Assembly (NCBI GenBank): GCA_018716725.1 | Contig: DVJP01000031.1 | Location: 1-64,000, forward strand | Source of the DNA: Candidatus Merdivicinus excrementipullorum | GTDB lineage: Bacteria; Bacillota; Clostridia; Oscillospirales; Ruminococcaceae | Direction of reading: 5' to 3' | DNA: 64,000 bases | Shown: positions 40,733 to 50,382 of the stretch, piece after piece | How positions within the stretch are numbered: position 1 is the first letter of the stretch | How the letters are laid out: each line of letters begins with the position of its first letter | Translations under genes and position numbers: made by a program | The notes under the pieces: model-generated | What the model was told of the DNA's origin: nothing | The model's database searches: none | The model's input: only the letters and a program-made list of their open reading frames with translations

Positions 40733-41992
40733 ATGACACAAATCGGATTCTATCCCGGAGAGATCCTGATTCCGGACTGCAATTTGGAAAAATGGAGCGT
40801 CATTGCCTGCGACCAGTTCACTTCCCAGCCGGAATACTGGGAGGAGGTCTGGAAAAAGACCTGCCGCCATCCTTCGGCCAGCAAGCTGATTTTCCCCGAG
40901 GCATTTCTGGAAAAGTCGGATTTCAACGAGCAGGTTGCCCGCATCAACCAGAATATGGAGGACTATTTGCAGAGCGGCCTGTTCCGCGCCTACCCGGATT
41001 CCCTGATTTATACGGAACGGACCCTGCACGACGGCTCGACCCGCCGGGGGATTGTAGGCCTTCTGGATTTGGAGCAGTATGATTACCGGAAAGGGGCCGC
41101 TTCCCTGGCCCGGGCCACGGAAGGCACGGTTTTGGAACGCATTCCGGCCCGGGTGAAAATCCGGGAAAACGCGCCTTTAGAAATGCCCCATGTCCTGGTG
41201 CTCATCGACGACCGGGAAAAAAGCGTCATTGAGCCGCTGGCTGAAAAAATAAGCTCCTTGGAAAAGCTTTATGATTTCCCGCTGATGATGGGCGGCGGAC
41301 AGGTGCGGGGCTGGCTCCTGAAAGGGGAGCAGTACCAGGCAATCGCCGACGCCCTGCAAAAGCTGGCGGATCCGGAGGCTTTTGCGGCCCGGTATGGGGT
41401 GCCGGACGCGCCGGCGCTTCTTTACGCGGTGGGAGATGGGAACCATTCCCTGGCGGCCGCCAAAGAATGCTGGGAGCGCTTAAAAATGTTTCTGACGCCG
41501 GAGGAAGCGGCAGGCCATCCCGCCCGGTACGCCCTGGTGGAGCTTTGCAACCTTCAGGACGATTCCTTAAAATTTGAGGCCATCCACCGGGCCGTGTTCG
41601 TGCCGGACCCGGATTCCCTGGTGGAGGAATTTGAAAAGTACGCCGCCGGCTGCCAAGGCAAGGAGCCGCCCCAGTCGGTGTCCGTCCTGACCCGGAAAGG
41701 GGAGAGAACCGTTTCCATCCCTCATCCGGAGCGGACATTAGCGGTGGGAAGCGTCCAGGAATTCCTGGATCAATACTTGAATACCTGGCCCGGCAAGGTG
41801 GATTACATCCACGGGGACGACGTCCTGCGGCAGCTGGCGGACCGGGGAGCCGTAGGCTTCCGACTGCCGGCTATGGAAAAAGGCGACCTGTTTAAAACTG
41901 TGATCCAAGAAGGCGCCCTTCCCCGGAAAACCTTTTCCATGGGGGAGGCCAGCGACAAGCGGTACTACCTGGAATGCCGGAAAATCAAATGA
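40733..41992 (+). CDS. DUF1015 family protein (SerK-related)
   Basis: The 419-residue cytoplasmic protein has the DUF1015 pattern: W-S-V-I-A-C-D-Q-F-T-S-Q near residue 21, Y-T-E-R-T near 100, the segment L-L-Y-A-V-G-D-G-N-H-S-L-A-A near 226 with conserved Asp, Asn and His, and I-H-G-D-D near 361. An archaeal relative (SerK) is an ADP-dependent free-serine kinase. Bacterial members are uncharacterised, so serine phosphorylation is only a possibility here. It has its own promoter and terminator. GAAAGGAAG precedes the ATG. Confidence 0.88.
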   Translation: MTQIGFYPGEILIPDCNLEKWSVIACDQFTSQPEYWEEVWKKTCRHPSASKLIFPEAFLEKSDFNEQVARINQNMEDYLQSGLFRAYPDSLIYTERTLHDGSTRRGIVGLLDLEQYDYRKGAASLARATEGTVLERIPARVKIRENAPLEMPHVLVLIDDREKSVIEPLAEKISSLEKLYDFPLMMGGGQVRGWLLKGEQYQAIADALQKLADPEAFAARYGVPDAPALLYAVGDGNHSLAAAKECWERLKMFLTPEEAAGHPARYALVELCNLQDDSLKFEAIHRAVFVPDPDSLVEEFEKYAAGCQGKEPPQSVSVLTRKGERTVSIPHPERTLAVGSVQEFLDQYLNTWPGKVDYIHGDDVLRQLADRGAVGFRLPAMEKGDLFKTVIQEGALPRKTFSMGEASDKRYYLECRKIK

Positions 41993-41998
41993 CAAAAC

Positions 41999-42028
41999 GA
42001 ATCCCCGGAGAGCTTGTTCTCCGGGGAT
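41999..42028. terminator. Bidirectional terminator
   Basis: ATCCCCGGAGA pairs with TCTCCGGGGAT, and T-rich sequence follows. It lies between the convergent DUF1015 and EEP-nuclease genes. Confidence 0.8.
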
Positions 42029-42033
42029 GTTTC

Positions 42034-42837
42034 TTATTTCAGCCGAAGGGTTGCCACTAAAGGATAGTGGTCGGAAGGATACCGGCCGCCGAAATTGGTC
42101 CGGTCAATATACGCGTCCGCAAACTCCAGCTCGTCGCTGATGAAAATATAGTCGATGGGCAGGCCCTTTTCCTTGCCCCGGAACCCATGGTAGGTGTTCA
42201 TGATCTCATCCGGGTCAAAGCACTGCCAAATGTCCGTCAAATGGATGTCCGGGTATTCGTGAAGGTTTTGGGAAAGAATTTGGATGGGTTTGCTGTGGGG
42301 CTTTGTGTTCATGTCTCCCATGAGGATGGTGGGCAGTTTTTCTTCCTGGTTCAGTTCGTGCATATACTTTAAAATAATCTGCACGCTTAAGGTCCGGGCC
42401 ATCCAGCAGATGTGGTCAAAATGGGTGTTGAAAACCCGGATTTTGGTGTCAAATTCCTTGACATACGCCTCGCAGACAGTGCAGATCCGGGGAAAGAAAG
42501 AGAAATACGCCCGGCTGCCAACCTTTTCCGGATGCTTGGAAAGCCAGAACATTTTGTCAAAACAAACGGTTACGTCGTCATTTTTCAGAAGAATGGCAGA
42601 CTGTTCATCCTCCAGGAATTTGTTCCGTCCGGCCCCCCGGATGCTGTAATATTGGGACAATTTCCGCATAATATCTTCCCGCATGGAAGGGATCAGTTCC
42701 TGTACGCCGATAATGGCCGCGTTGGACTGCTGGATCAGCTGGCCGATTAAATCCCGGCGGTACTGCCAGGAATTTCTCCGGGCCAGAAACGAGTCATGCT
42801 TTAAATTAAAGGAAGCGACTTTGATTCCCTGAGACAT
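42034..42837 (-). CDS. Endonuclease/exonuclease/phosphatase family protein
   Basis: The 267-residue protein has the EEP (DNase I-like) fold: S-F-N-L-K-H near residue 9, G-V-Q-E-L with the metal-binding Glu near 43, N-T-H-F-D-H near 137, L-M-G-D-M-N-T near 172, D-Y-I-F-I near 228 and the final S-D-H-Y-P-L with catalytic Asp-His. No signal peptide is present. The family includes DNases, sphingomyelinases and inositol phosphatases; similar clostridial proteins are annotated only at family level. It is a single gene behind a near-consensus promoter. Confidence 0.88.
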   Translation of the reverse strand: MSQGIKVASFNLKHDSFLARRNSWQYRRDLIGQLIQQSNAAIIGVQELIPSMREDIMRKLSQYYSIRGAGRNKFLEDEQSAILLKNDDVTVCFDKMFWLSKHPEKVGSRAYFSFFPRICTVCEAYVKEFDTKIRVFNTHFDHICWMARTLSVQIILKYMHELNQEEKLPTILMGDMNTKPHSKPIQILSQNLHEYPDIHLTDIWQCFDPDEIMNTYHGFRGKEKGLPIDYIFISDELEFADAYIDRTNFGGRYPSDHYPLVATLRLK

Positions 42838-42910
42838 CCTTTCATCACCTTTTATATTGGAAACTTTACCATAAAAACGAAAGCGCAGGCTGCTAAAGCC
42901 TTACCCTACT

Positions 42911-42939
42911 ATCATAAACGATTTTCTTCAAAATGTCCA
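42911..42939 (-). promoter_or_regulatory. Promoter of the EEP-nuclease gene
   Basis: TGGACA and TATGAT are 17 bases apart on the minus strand. The rest of this AT-rich 214-base gap shows nothing else. Confidence 0.65.
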
Positions 42940-43051
42940 TTCAAAAATCTTCCAATTTTCTGCGATTTTTGTTGAACCTTGTCTATTAGAAGCGGTTTCG
43001 TTTATATTTTACCTTCTTTCCCTAGTTTTGTCAATATAAAATGTGTGAAAT

Positions 43052-45403
43052 TCACCTATTTTCTTCCCAAAATTTACATAAATTCTGTTCTAATTCCAAA
43101 TTATCCCGGATCCGTTTCCAATGCGCCCAATGAGCTGGAAATAGATTCCGATAGGATGGATTGGTAAAGCGCTGGTCAATGAGCAGAACGACTCCCCGGT
43201 CCGCGCTGTCCCGGATTACCCGCCCGGCCGCCTGCAAAACCTTGTTCATCCCCGGGAACCGGTAGGCGAAATCAAAGCCCATGCCGTTTTTCTCGTCGTA
43301 ATACTCCCGGATGGCGTTGGGTTCCGGCCCGATTTGGGGAAGCCCCACCCCAACGATGACGGCCCCGATTAATCGGTTCCCCTTTAGGTCAATGCCCTCC
43401 GAGAATATCCCGCCCATGACGCAGAAAGCCGCCATGCTTTGGGGGGCGTCCTCCTCAAATTGGCGCAGGAACTCCTCCCGTTCTGTTTCTTCCATACCGC
43501 TTTGCTGCATCACCGGGCGGATGTCCTCCCCGCAAATGCCGCAAAACCGTTCGTAAACCTGTTTGCAGTAGCTGTAAGAGGGAAAAAAGGCCATGTAGTT
43601 GCCCTTTTTGGCGGAAACCATTGTCAGAATGCTCTGGGCAACGGCGTCGTAGGTCTGCTCCCGGTCCTGGAAACGGGTGCTGATGCGGTCGTTGACGAAC
43701 AGCCCCAGGTTTTCCGGCGCAAAAGGGGAGGGCAGCTGGCAGCGCAGGCAGTCGTCCCCGCCGCCCAAAACCGCCTGGTAGTACCCCATGGGGGACAGGG
43801 TGGCGGAAAACAGCGCCGCGGATTTTCCCTTTTTCAGGGCTTCGTCCAGCAGGGCCGAAGGGTCCCGGCAGAATTGGTTCACCGTCAGGTCATAGCCGAA
43901 AGGGTAGAGCATGGTGATGTAATGCTCATCGTAAAGCTCCGCCGTCCGCTGGTAGTTTAACAGCTGAAAATAAAGCTCCAACGCCTGCCCGTGCTGGGGC
44001 GCGTCCAGGTGTTCCCGGAGCCATTCCTCCAGCCGGCTGATTAAGGGGGGAAGCAGCCGGTTAAAATCTGTCAAAGCTTCCGTCTGCGTCACGCATTTTT
44101 CCTCGCCGCAGCTTTTCCGCAGCTCCCGCATAGCCGTATCCACCTTGTTTAGGGCGGATTTCAGCCGCTTGTCGCCGGTTTTGCCCAGGGCCTGCTTGAA
44201 GGAACGGAAAGCCGATTTTTGCAGCTTTGCCGAATACATGTCCCTGGCCCGGTCCACCAGGTTGTGGGCCTCGTCGATTAAAAAGGCGTAGTTCCCGCCG
44301 GAATCCCCAAAAAACCGTTTCAGGGAAACCGTCGGGTCAAACAGGTAGTTGTAGTCGCAGATAATGCAGTCGCACCACAGCGTCAGGTCCAGTTCCAGCT
44401 CAAAAGGGCAGACCCGCCCTTCCTTGGCGTAACGTTCAATGACTTCCCGGGGAAAGGCGTCCTCTTTTTGGAGCATGTCCAGCAAAACGTCGTTAACCCG
44501 GTCGTAATGGCCGTCCGCATAAGGGCAGTCCACCGGGTTGCACCGGCGTTCCTCCAAAAAGCAGATTTTATCCTTGGCGGTTAAGGTGACGCTTTTTACC
44601 CGCACCGGCTGCCGCCGCAGCATGGAAAAGGCGTCCTCGGCCGCCTGGCGAGTAATGGTTTTGGCCGTCAGGTAGAAGATTTTTTCCGTAAACCCATTGC
44701 CCATGGCTTTCACCGCGGGAAACAGGGTGGAAATGGTCTTGCCGATGCCCGTTGGAGCCTGGCAGAACAGGCGGCGTTCCCGTTGGATTGTCCGGTAAAC
44801 GGCGGCAGCCATCTCCCGCTGGCCTTTTCGAAAGGCGGGGAAGGGGAAGGAGAGGGGTTCGATGGAACGATCCCGCAGTTCCTCCCACTGGCTTTGAAAA
44901 TCCGCCCACACCTTGTACCGGCGCAGCAGATCCTGATAAAACTCCGTCAGCTCCCCCCGGGAAAATACCCGGGAAAAGCGCAGGATTTCCTCTGTTTCAA
45001 TCTGGAAATAGGTGAGCCGCACGCCGACCTCCGGCAAATCCTTCTGGACAGCGTAAAAATAAGCGTAGCACTGGGCCTGAGCCCAGTGGAGCCGGTTAAA
45101 GTCCGGGGTAATGATGGAAACGGGTGCGGCGGTAGTTTTAATTTCGTCAATGGAGGGCAGGCCGTCTTCTTTAAAAACGCCGTCCGCCCGGCCTTCCACG
45201 GTAAAAACTGTCCCCTGGAATTCCTCGGTGTGGGAGAATTTCACCTCCGCCTCGTAGCCTTCCCCCTCCTGTTTTTGCAGACGCCGGTGGATGCGGCCGC
45301 CTTCCAATGCCCGGTCCGCGCCGCCGAACCGGTCGTCAATGCTGCCGCCCCGCAGTACAAATTCCACCAGCTGCCGGACAGGCAGCTTTACTCTCTGCTC
45401 CAA
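43052..45403 (-). CDS. XPD/DinG-type DNA helicase with N-terminal PD-(D/E)XK nuclease-like domain
   Basis: The 783-residue superfamily 2 helicase has a RecB/Cas4-like nuclease segment in its first 180 residues (G-R-A-D-G-V-F, then I-D-E-I-K-T). It continues with Q motif and Walker A A-P-T-G-I-G-K-T near 235, a four-Cys iron-sulfur region (C-F-L through C-N-P-V-D-C to C-P-F-E), the D-E-A-H box near 380, and helicase motifs ending Q-A-A-G-R-V-I-R. TTG at 45403, 13 bases after comEA, is preferred because it gives the usual start (M-E-Q-R-V-K-L-P-V-R-Q-L-V-E-F) and avoids overlap. Likely role: repair of branched or damaged DNA. Confidence 0.88.
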   Translation of the reverse strand: MEQRVKLPVRQLVEFVLRGGSIDDRFGGADRALEGGRIHRRLQKQEGEGYEAEVKFSHTEEFQGTVFTVEGRADGVFKEDGLPSIDEIKTTAAPVSIITPDFNRLHWAQAQCYAYFYAVQKDLPEVGVRLTYFQIETEEILRFSRVFSRGELTEFYQDLLRRYKVWADFQSQWEELRDRSIEPLSFPFPAFRKGQREMAAAVYRTIQRERRLFCQAPTGIGKTISTLFPAVKAMGNGFTEKIFYLTAKTITRQAAEDAFSMLRRQPVRVKSVTLTAKDKICFLEERRCNPVDCPYADGHYDRVNDVLLDMLQKEDAFPREVIERYAKEGRVCPFELELDLTLWCDCIICDYNYLFDPTVSLKRFFGDSGGNYAFLIDEAHNLVDRARDMYSAKLQKSAFRSFKQALGKTGDKRLKSALNKVDTAMRELRKSCGEEKCVTQTEALTDFNRLLPPLISRLEEWLREHLDAPQHGQALELYFQLLNYQRTAELYDEHYITMLYPFGYDLTVNQFCRDPSALLDEALKKGKSAALFSATLSPMGYYQAVLGGGDDCLRCQLPSPFAPENLGLFVNDRISTRFQDREQTYDAVAQSILTMVSAKKGNYMAFFPSYSYCKQVYERFCGICGEDIRPVMQQSGMEETEREEFLRQFEEDAPQSMAAFCVMGGIFSEGIDLKGNRLIGAVIVGVGLPQIGPEPNAIREYYDEKNGMGFDFAYRFPGMNKVLQAAGRVIRDSADRGVVLLIDQRFTNPSYRNLFPAHWAHWKRIRDNLELEQNLCKFWEENR

Positions 45404-45416
45404 ATGGATGCCCCCA

Positions 45417-45788
45417 TTACTCCAAGGTGATTTTTCCGCTAAGCTCTTCAAAGGTGGCCGCTCCGATTCCGTCCACCTCCATGAGTTCCTCTAAAGACTG
45501 GAACCCGCCGTGAGTCTCCCGGTAATCCAGAATCCGCTGTGCCAAAGTTTCCCCAATGCCGGGAAGGGCGTCCAGTTCTTCCAAAGTGGCGGTGTTTAGG
45601 TTCACCGGACCCGGCGGCTCCGGCATTTCCGGATCTTCTGAGGATTCTGCCGAACTGCTTTCCAGCAAAACCGGTTCCAATCCTTCACCGGGAGGGAAAA
45701 TGAAGAAATTATAGGCAAGAATGGCCAGCAGGATGACGCCTGCGGCAATCAACAACAGGCCCGAAAGCCGGTTTTCCCAATTTTTCAT
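45417..45788 (-). CDS. comEA: ComEA-like helix-hairpin-helix protein
   Basis: The 123-residue protein has one N-terminal membrane helix (about residues 10-32), a Ser/Glu/Pro linker and a C-terminal pair of helix-hairpin-helix motifs (N-L-N-T-A-T-L-E-E-L-D-A-L-P-G-I-G near 62, V-D-G-I-G near 106). ComEA is the membrane receptor that holds double-stranded DNA during transformation. It lacks the SLBB domain of Bacillus ComEA, so it is the short form. No comEC is nearby. AAGGAG precedes the ATG, 9 bases after sbcC. Confidence 0.85.
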   Translation of the reverse strand: MKNWENRLSGLLLIAAGVILLAILAYNFFIFPPGEGLEPVLLESSSAESSEDPEMPEPPGPVNLNTATLEELDALPGIGETLAQRILDYRETHGGFQSLEELMEVDGIGAATFEELSGKITLE

Positions 45789-45797
45789 AAAATCTCC

Positions 45798-48785
45798 TTA
45801 ACATTGAAACCCGGCGCTGCTCCCCTGGCGGGAGGATGTGACAACCAGCTTGGCCGGGATGTAGTGGGCCAGGGTTTCCACATGGGAAATAATGCCCACC
45901 AGACGGTTCCCCCCCTGCAGGGACTGCAAAGCGTCCATGGCGGTTTCCAAAGAATCGGCGTCCAGGCTGCCGAAGCCCTCGTCAATGAGCATGGTGTTGA
46001 TCTCAATGCCGCCGCTGAACCGGGTGATGACCTCCGCCACCGCCAAGGCAAGGGAAAGGGCGGTGAGGAAGCTTTCGCCGCCGGAAAGGGTGGAGGTGTC
46101 CCGGTATTTGCCGGTATTGACGTCCAAAACCTCCAAATCTAAGCCCGAAGCCCGGCCGCGGCGGCTGCGCCCGCCCTTCCGGCTGACGGAATACCGCCCG
46201 CTGCTCATTTTTTGCAGCCGCACATTGGCGCTGTCCACAATCTGGTCAAAAAATCCGCTGAGGACGTACCGTTCAAAATTCAGGTTGTAGGCGTTGTCCC
46301 CTCGGGCCGTCCTGGCCACAGCCGAAACCGTTTGCAGCCGGGTTTCCAGCTCCTGCAATTTTTGCTGCTGCTCCTCCATTTGGGCGGCCACCGCGCCTGT
46401 TGACTGGATAAAGGCGTGCTGTTTGGCGATCAAGCGGTTCAACTCAGCCACCCTCCCGTCCAGCTGGGCGGCCTTGGCCGTCATTTCTTCCAGGGGGAAG
46501 GGGATCCAACCGGCTGTTTCCTGTTCTAACCGTTCGTTGACGGCTTTTTCTCGTTCCAAACGGGTCTGGAAGGCGGAAAGACGCTCTTTCCGGGCGTCCA
46601 GAGTGGGAAGTTCCAGCAAATCTGCCCGGTAACCGGACAAATCCTCATATCCCGCCCCGGCAAGCTGCCGCTCAAATTCCTCCTGCTGAGCGGCCCGCTT
46701 CTGTTCCCCGGCGTCCATTTGGCTTTCCAGGGAAGAAAGCCGTTCCCGCAGTTTGCTTTCCAGCCCTTCCAGGCTGCGCAGGTTCCGGTTTGCGGTTTCC
46801 AAAGCGTCCGCAATTTCCTGGATTCTTTTCCGCAGTTCCGCTTCCTTTTTTTCCAGGGCGGATAGGCTTGCGAACCCGGCGGGGATTTCCCGGTAAACAG
46901 CGGCGGCGCTCTGTTCCGTTTCCTCCCGCCGGCCCTCGGTTTGGGAGAGCTTTTGGCGGATGTCCGTTAAAAGCCGTTCCAAACGCTGGGGGTCCTGATA
47001 TTCCGGGGAATCCACCGCACGGGGCGCCCTCTGCCGCAGGACGGCTTCCGCCTCATTGTAAGCATCCCGGGCCGCGTTGGCGGCCGAAAATGCGGGGGCA
47101 CGGAGCTGTTCCAAAAGTCCCGGTTCCGCGGCCAAACGTTCCGCGCCGGGCAGGGAAGCGCCATCCGCTTCCAGGAAAAGGGCCGCCTTCTGCCACACCT
47201 TCTGCATGGCGGAAACCGCCGCAGAATGACGCTTGGATGCCTGGTCCATTTGGCTGCGCAGCGCGTCCACCTGCTGCTGGGAAGGGGTGCCCTCTATGAA
47301 ACGGGCTTTCTTCGGGTGGGAAAGGGAGCCGCACACCGGACAGGGGTTCCCATCCTCCAAATTCCGGGCCAGCAGCCCTGCCTGCCCGTCCAAAAACTGC
47401 CGGTAAGCGTCCAAAAAACGGTCCCGCTGGGCGGCAAAACCCTGCTGGAGCTTGGAAACCTCCGCCAATTCCCGGCTCAAATTTTCCAAAGCCTCGGCAG
47501 TACGGGCGGTCTGGTCCCGCTTTTCCTTTAAGGAAACCCGGTTCTGGAATAATTGCAGAATCTCCGCTTGGCGGCTTAATTTTTCCTTTTCTTTGGAAAG
47601 GGCCTGCTGCTGGTTTTCCAGCTCCTTTAAGCGCGTTAGCTTTGCCCGGATCTGGGCCAGCTCCGCCAGCTGGCTGTTTAAGGCCGGAAGCTCCTCCTGA
47701 GCTTTTTCCGCCTGGGAGAACGCCGCTAAAGCGGCCTCCTTTTTGGAACTCGCCTCCGCCGCCTCCTTTTCCGTCCGGACGGAATCCGCCGCCAGTGCCG
47801 CCAGCTGTTTTTCCGCGGCGGTCACAGCGTCCTCCCGCAGTTTAATGAGCCGGACTTCATTTAACCGGGCAATCAGCCGGGCTTCCTCCTCCATTTCCGG
47901 CGCCTGTTTTTGCAAAAGTTCCAACTGCCTGCGGCTTTCGGCCCGCTCCGCCAGTTTTTGGTTGACCATTTTGGCGTGGTCAAGGCGGATGGATCCCCGC
48001 TCAGCGGCGGCCTTTTGCAGTTCCCTTTCCTGGGCGGCTGCCTGCTCCTTCGCTTCCTCCAAAAGGGCGCGCAGGCGCGGCTGGATTTCCCCAAAAGGCA
48101 GGGGGTCCATGTGAAGCAGCCGGGCCAGTTCCTCATCCTCTTTGGGGAGGGCCTTGGCCAGGCCGCAAAGGGACTGGGAAAGGGCTTTCCGCTGTTCCAG
48201 CAAGTCAGATTCCCGCTGTTTTAGCAATTCCGTAAACCGGCCGAAGATTTCCGTGCCGAAAATGCTGCGGAAAATCAGCTGCCGCTCGTTGGAACCGGCG
48301 TCCAAAAATTTCCGGAATTCTCCCTGGGGAAGGAGGACGATTTTCCGGAACTGCTCCCGGTCAATTCCCAGAATCTCCACCACTTTTTTGTCAACATCCC
48401 GGACGCCGGAGATTTCCTCCCCGGTGTCCAGCCGCAGCAGGGCGGAAGCCGCCACAGAGCGTTCCCCTTCGCCCCGGAGTTTGGCTAACGTTTGGGCAGG
48501 GGAGCGGTTTACCGTGTAAACATGCCCGCCGGTTTCAAAGGTATATTCCACAAAACAGCGTTCCGAAGGGCCGGAAAAATCGCTTTTCAGCTGATCCGGC
48601 ATCCGTAAACTGCCGCTGGCCTCCCCGTAAAGGGCATAAACAATGGCGTCAAACAGCGTTGTTTTCCCAGCGCCGGTTTTCCCGGTAATAAGGAACATTT
48701 TCTGCCCGCCCAGTTCCGAAAAATCCAAAGTCTGCTCCTGGCGGAAAGGTCCGAAGGCGCAGAGGGTCAATTTCAGTGGTGTCAT
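45798..48785 (-). CDS. sbcC: SbcC subunit of the SbcCD nuclease
   Basis: This 995-residue SMC-like ATPase has Walker A G-K-T-G-A-G-K-T-T near residue 35, long Glu/Ala/Gln/Leu-rich coiled coils, and at the apex the zinc-hook C-P-V-C near residue 484. The C-terminal ABC signature (L-S-G-G-E-S-F), Walker B (I-D-E-G-F-G-S-L) and His switch follow. With SbcD it cuts hairpins and DNA ends, as Mre11-Rad50 does. Its ATG overlaps the sbcD stop as ATGA. The length is in the family range. Confidence 0.95.
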   Translation of the reverse strand: MTPLKLTLCAFGPFRQEQTLDFSELGGQKMFLITGKTGAGKTTLFDAIVYALYGEASGSLRMPDQLKSDFSGPSERCFVEYTFETGGHVYTVNRSPAQTLAKLRGEGERSVAASALLRLDTGEEISGVRDVDKKVVEILGIDREQFRKIVLLPQGEFRKFLDAGSNERQLIFRSIFGTEIFGRFTELLKQRESDLLEQRKALSQSLCGLAKALPKEDEELARLLHMDPLPFGEIQPRLRALLEEAKEQAAAQERELQKAAAERGSIRLDHAKMVNQKLAERAESRRQLELLQKQAPEMEEEARLIARLNEVRLIKLREDAVTAAEKQLAALAADSVRTEKEAAEASSKKEAALAAFSQAEKAQEELPALNSQLAELAQIRAKLTRLKELENQQQALSKEKEKLSRQAEILQLFQNRVSLKEKRDQTARTAEALENLSRELAEVSKLQQGFAAQRDRFLDAYRQFLDGQAGLLARNLEDGNPCPVCGSLSHPKKARFIEGTPSQQQVDALRSQMDQASKRHSAAVSAMQKVWQKAALFLEADGASLPGAERLAAEPGLLEQLRAPAFSAANAARDAYNEAEAVLRQRAPRAVDSPEYQDPQRLERLLTDIRQKLSQTEGRREETEQSAAAVYREIPAGFASLSALEKKEAELRKRIQEIADALETANRNLRSLEGLESKLRERLSSLESQMDAGEQKRAAQQEEFERQLAGAGYEDLSGYRADLLELPTLDARKERLSAFQTRLEREKAVNERLEQETAGWIPFPLEEMTAKAAQLDGRVAELNRLIAKQHAFIQSTGAVAAQMEEQQQKLQELETRLQTVSAVARTARGDNAYNLNFERYVLSGFFDQIVDSANVRLQKMSSGRYSVSRKGGRSRRGRASGLDLEVLDVNTGKYRDTSTLSGGESFLTALSLALAVAEVITRFSGGIEINTMLIDEGFGSLDADSLETAMDALQSLQGGNRLVGIISHVETLAHYIPAKLVVTSSRQGSSAGFQC

Positions 48786-49912
48786 TCATGGGCCTCCTTT
48801 TCCGCCTGATATGCCGCGTCGGAAACAAGTTTTACGGCGTCCTCCGAAAGGGAAACGCCGGTGATCTCCTGATAAAACTGGGAAAACAGCTCCGAAATGG
48901 ACAGATTTTTCGCTTCCTCCGCTTCTACCGTAAAAGCTGAGGAAATCTGCTCCCTTTGGGTGTAGGCAACCCCAAGCAGGTTTGGAAACCGCTCCCGCAG
49001 CCGCCTTGCCGGGTCCAGCACCAGCTCTAAATCCGTCAGTTCGGCAAAAATGTAGTCCTCTGTCCGGGGAAGCTCCAGCAAGTCCGCAAAATCCCCGGTA
49101 ATCTTCCGCATATCATGCAGGGGCGGGAAGGAAACCTCCCGCCAGGCGCAGCCGCCCTGCCCGTCCAGCTCCACCGCTGTAACAGAGGGAGTGTTGGCGA
49201 TTTCGTTGGGGGAATATTTGAGGATGGAGCCGCAGTAGCGCAGGTTGGGGCCGGCCGGCATTTTCCGGTGGATGTGCCCGGCGGCGATGTAAGAAAAATC
49301 CCGGTAAGCCGACAAATCCACCAGCTCCGAGCCTCCCAGCTCCTCCACTTGACTGCCGCCGGAACCCATGGAAAAATAGCCGTGGCAGACTAAGACATTC
49401 CGCACGCCCGGTTTCACATTAAGAAAAACAGATTCCGTCATCCGGTCAAAGGCCTCCTGCATGGTGCGGACCCGTTCTTCCTCCGGGAAAAGGGAATTGA
49501 CCGCCGCCGGGTCCAGCCAGGGGAGCAGGTGGAAGCAGACCGGCCCCCATTCATCGGATAGGGCGACGGTTTCCGCCGGGTTTGTTAACGTCCCGGCCAT
49601 ATGTAAGCCCGCCTTGGCCAGAAAATCCCGTTCATAGGCCAGGCGCTGCCCGGAGTCGTGGTTCCCGGCCACAGCTAGTACAGGGATTTTCAGTTCCAGC
49701 ACGGTTTTGGAGAAAAACTCGTCCAAAAGCTCCATGGCTTCCGCCGAAGGGACCGGCCGGTCGTACAAATCCCCGGCAATCACCACCGCGTCCGGCCTTT
49801 CTTTTTCCAAATAATCCATAAACTGGCGGAGGAAGTGCCGCTGGTCCTCCAAAAGGGACACGCCGCACAAGCTCCGCCCGATGTGCCAGTCTGAGGTGTG
49901 GATGAATTTCAT
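48782..49912 (-). CDS. sbcD: SbcD nuclease subunit
   Basis: The 376-residue metallophosphoesterase is the Mre11-like nuclease partner of SbcC. Metal ligands appear in order: T-S-D-W-H-I-G-R at the N-terminus, I-A-G-D-L-Y-D near 46, V-A-G-N-H-D-S near 83, V-C-H-G-Y near 172 and A-A-G-H-I-H near 210. A C-terminal capping domain ends the protein. It overlaps the upstream hypothetical gene (ATGA) and the downstream sbcC gene (ATGA), so the three are translated together. Confidence 0.95.
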   Translation of the reverse strand: MKFIHTSDWHIGRSLCGVSLLEDQRHFLRQFMDYLEKERPDAVVIAGDLYDRPVPSAEAMELLDEFFSKTVLELKIPVLAVAGNHDSGQRLAYERDFLAKAGLHMAGTLTNPAETVALSDEWGPVCFHLLPWLDPAAVNSLFPEEERVRTMQEAFDRMTESVFLNVKPGVRNVLVCHGYFSMGSGGSQVEELGGSELVDLSAYRDFSYIAAGHIHRKMPAGPNLRYCGSILKYSPNEIANTPSVTAVELDGQGGCAWREVSFPPLHDMRKITGDFADLLELPRTEDYIFAELTDLELVLDPARRLRERFPNLLGVAYTQREQISSAFTVEAEEAKNLSISELFSQFYQEITGVSLSEDAVKLVSDAAYQAEKEAHE

Positions 49913-50370
49913 TTCTGCTGTGATTCCTCCGTAAGGTTTTCAAAATACTTTTGCAGTGGCTCATAAAATTCAGCCTGTTCCGACCGGTAATGGCAAACAA
50001 TAAAATTCCTTGTTGTGCAGTAAAGATCGATGTGGCCTAGAATGACGGCATTCATTAAGGACCTGCCATATGCTTCCCTGCCTTTTTCCAATTCTTCCGC
50101 TGACTCATATTGATAAATCGACAGGGAGAAGTCCCCCGGCTGGAGAGTTGCTTCAAAAAGGGAGGACGCAAAAAAGGTTGCCCGATTTGCAAAATCCGCG
50201 TCCTCCTCCTGTATAAACTCCACATCCACCAAAGTGTAGCCCATATTCTGAATATCCCGGCGAATGGCGTTCAGTTCTTTTATAGGCTCCGGGACAGCCC
50301 GTTCCGTGACAAAGGGAATGGTCACCGTTACAATCAGCCCTAAAATTGCCGCCAAAACCCGCTTTTTCAT
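49909..50370 (-). CDS. Hypothetical exported or membrane-anchored protein
   Basis: The 153-residue product has an N-terminal hydrophobic segment (about residues 4-20) that could be a signal anchor, then a soluble acidic domain with several Tyr and Phe and two Cys near residues 118 and 126. I do not recognise the family. AAGGGGG precedes the ATG. It sits 12 bases after tsaD and overlaps sbcD, so it is cotranscribed with repair genes, but nothing in the sequence points to a DNA function. Confidence 0.7.
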   Translation of the reverse strand: MKKRVLAAILGLIVTVTIPFVTERAVPEPIKELNAIRRDIQNMGYTLVDVEFIQEEDADFANRATFFASSLFEATLQPGDFSLSIYQYESAEELEKGREAYGRSLMNAVILGHIDLYCTTRNFIVCHYRSEQAEFYEPLQKYFENLTEESQQK

Positions 50371-50382
50371 GGGAAAGCCCCC

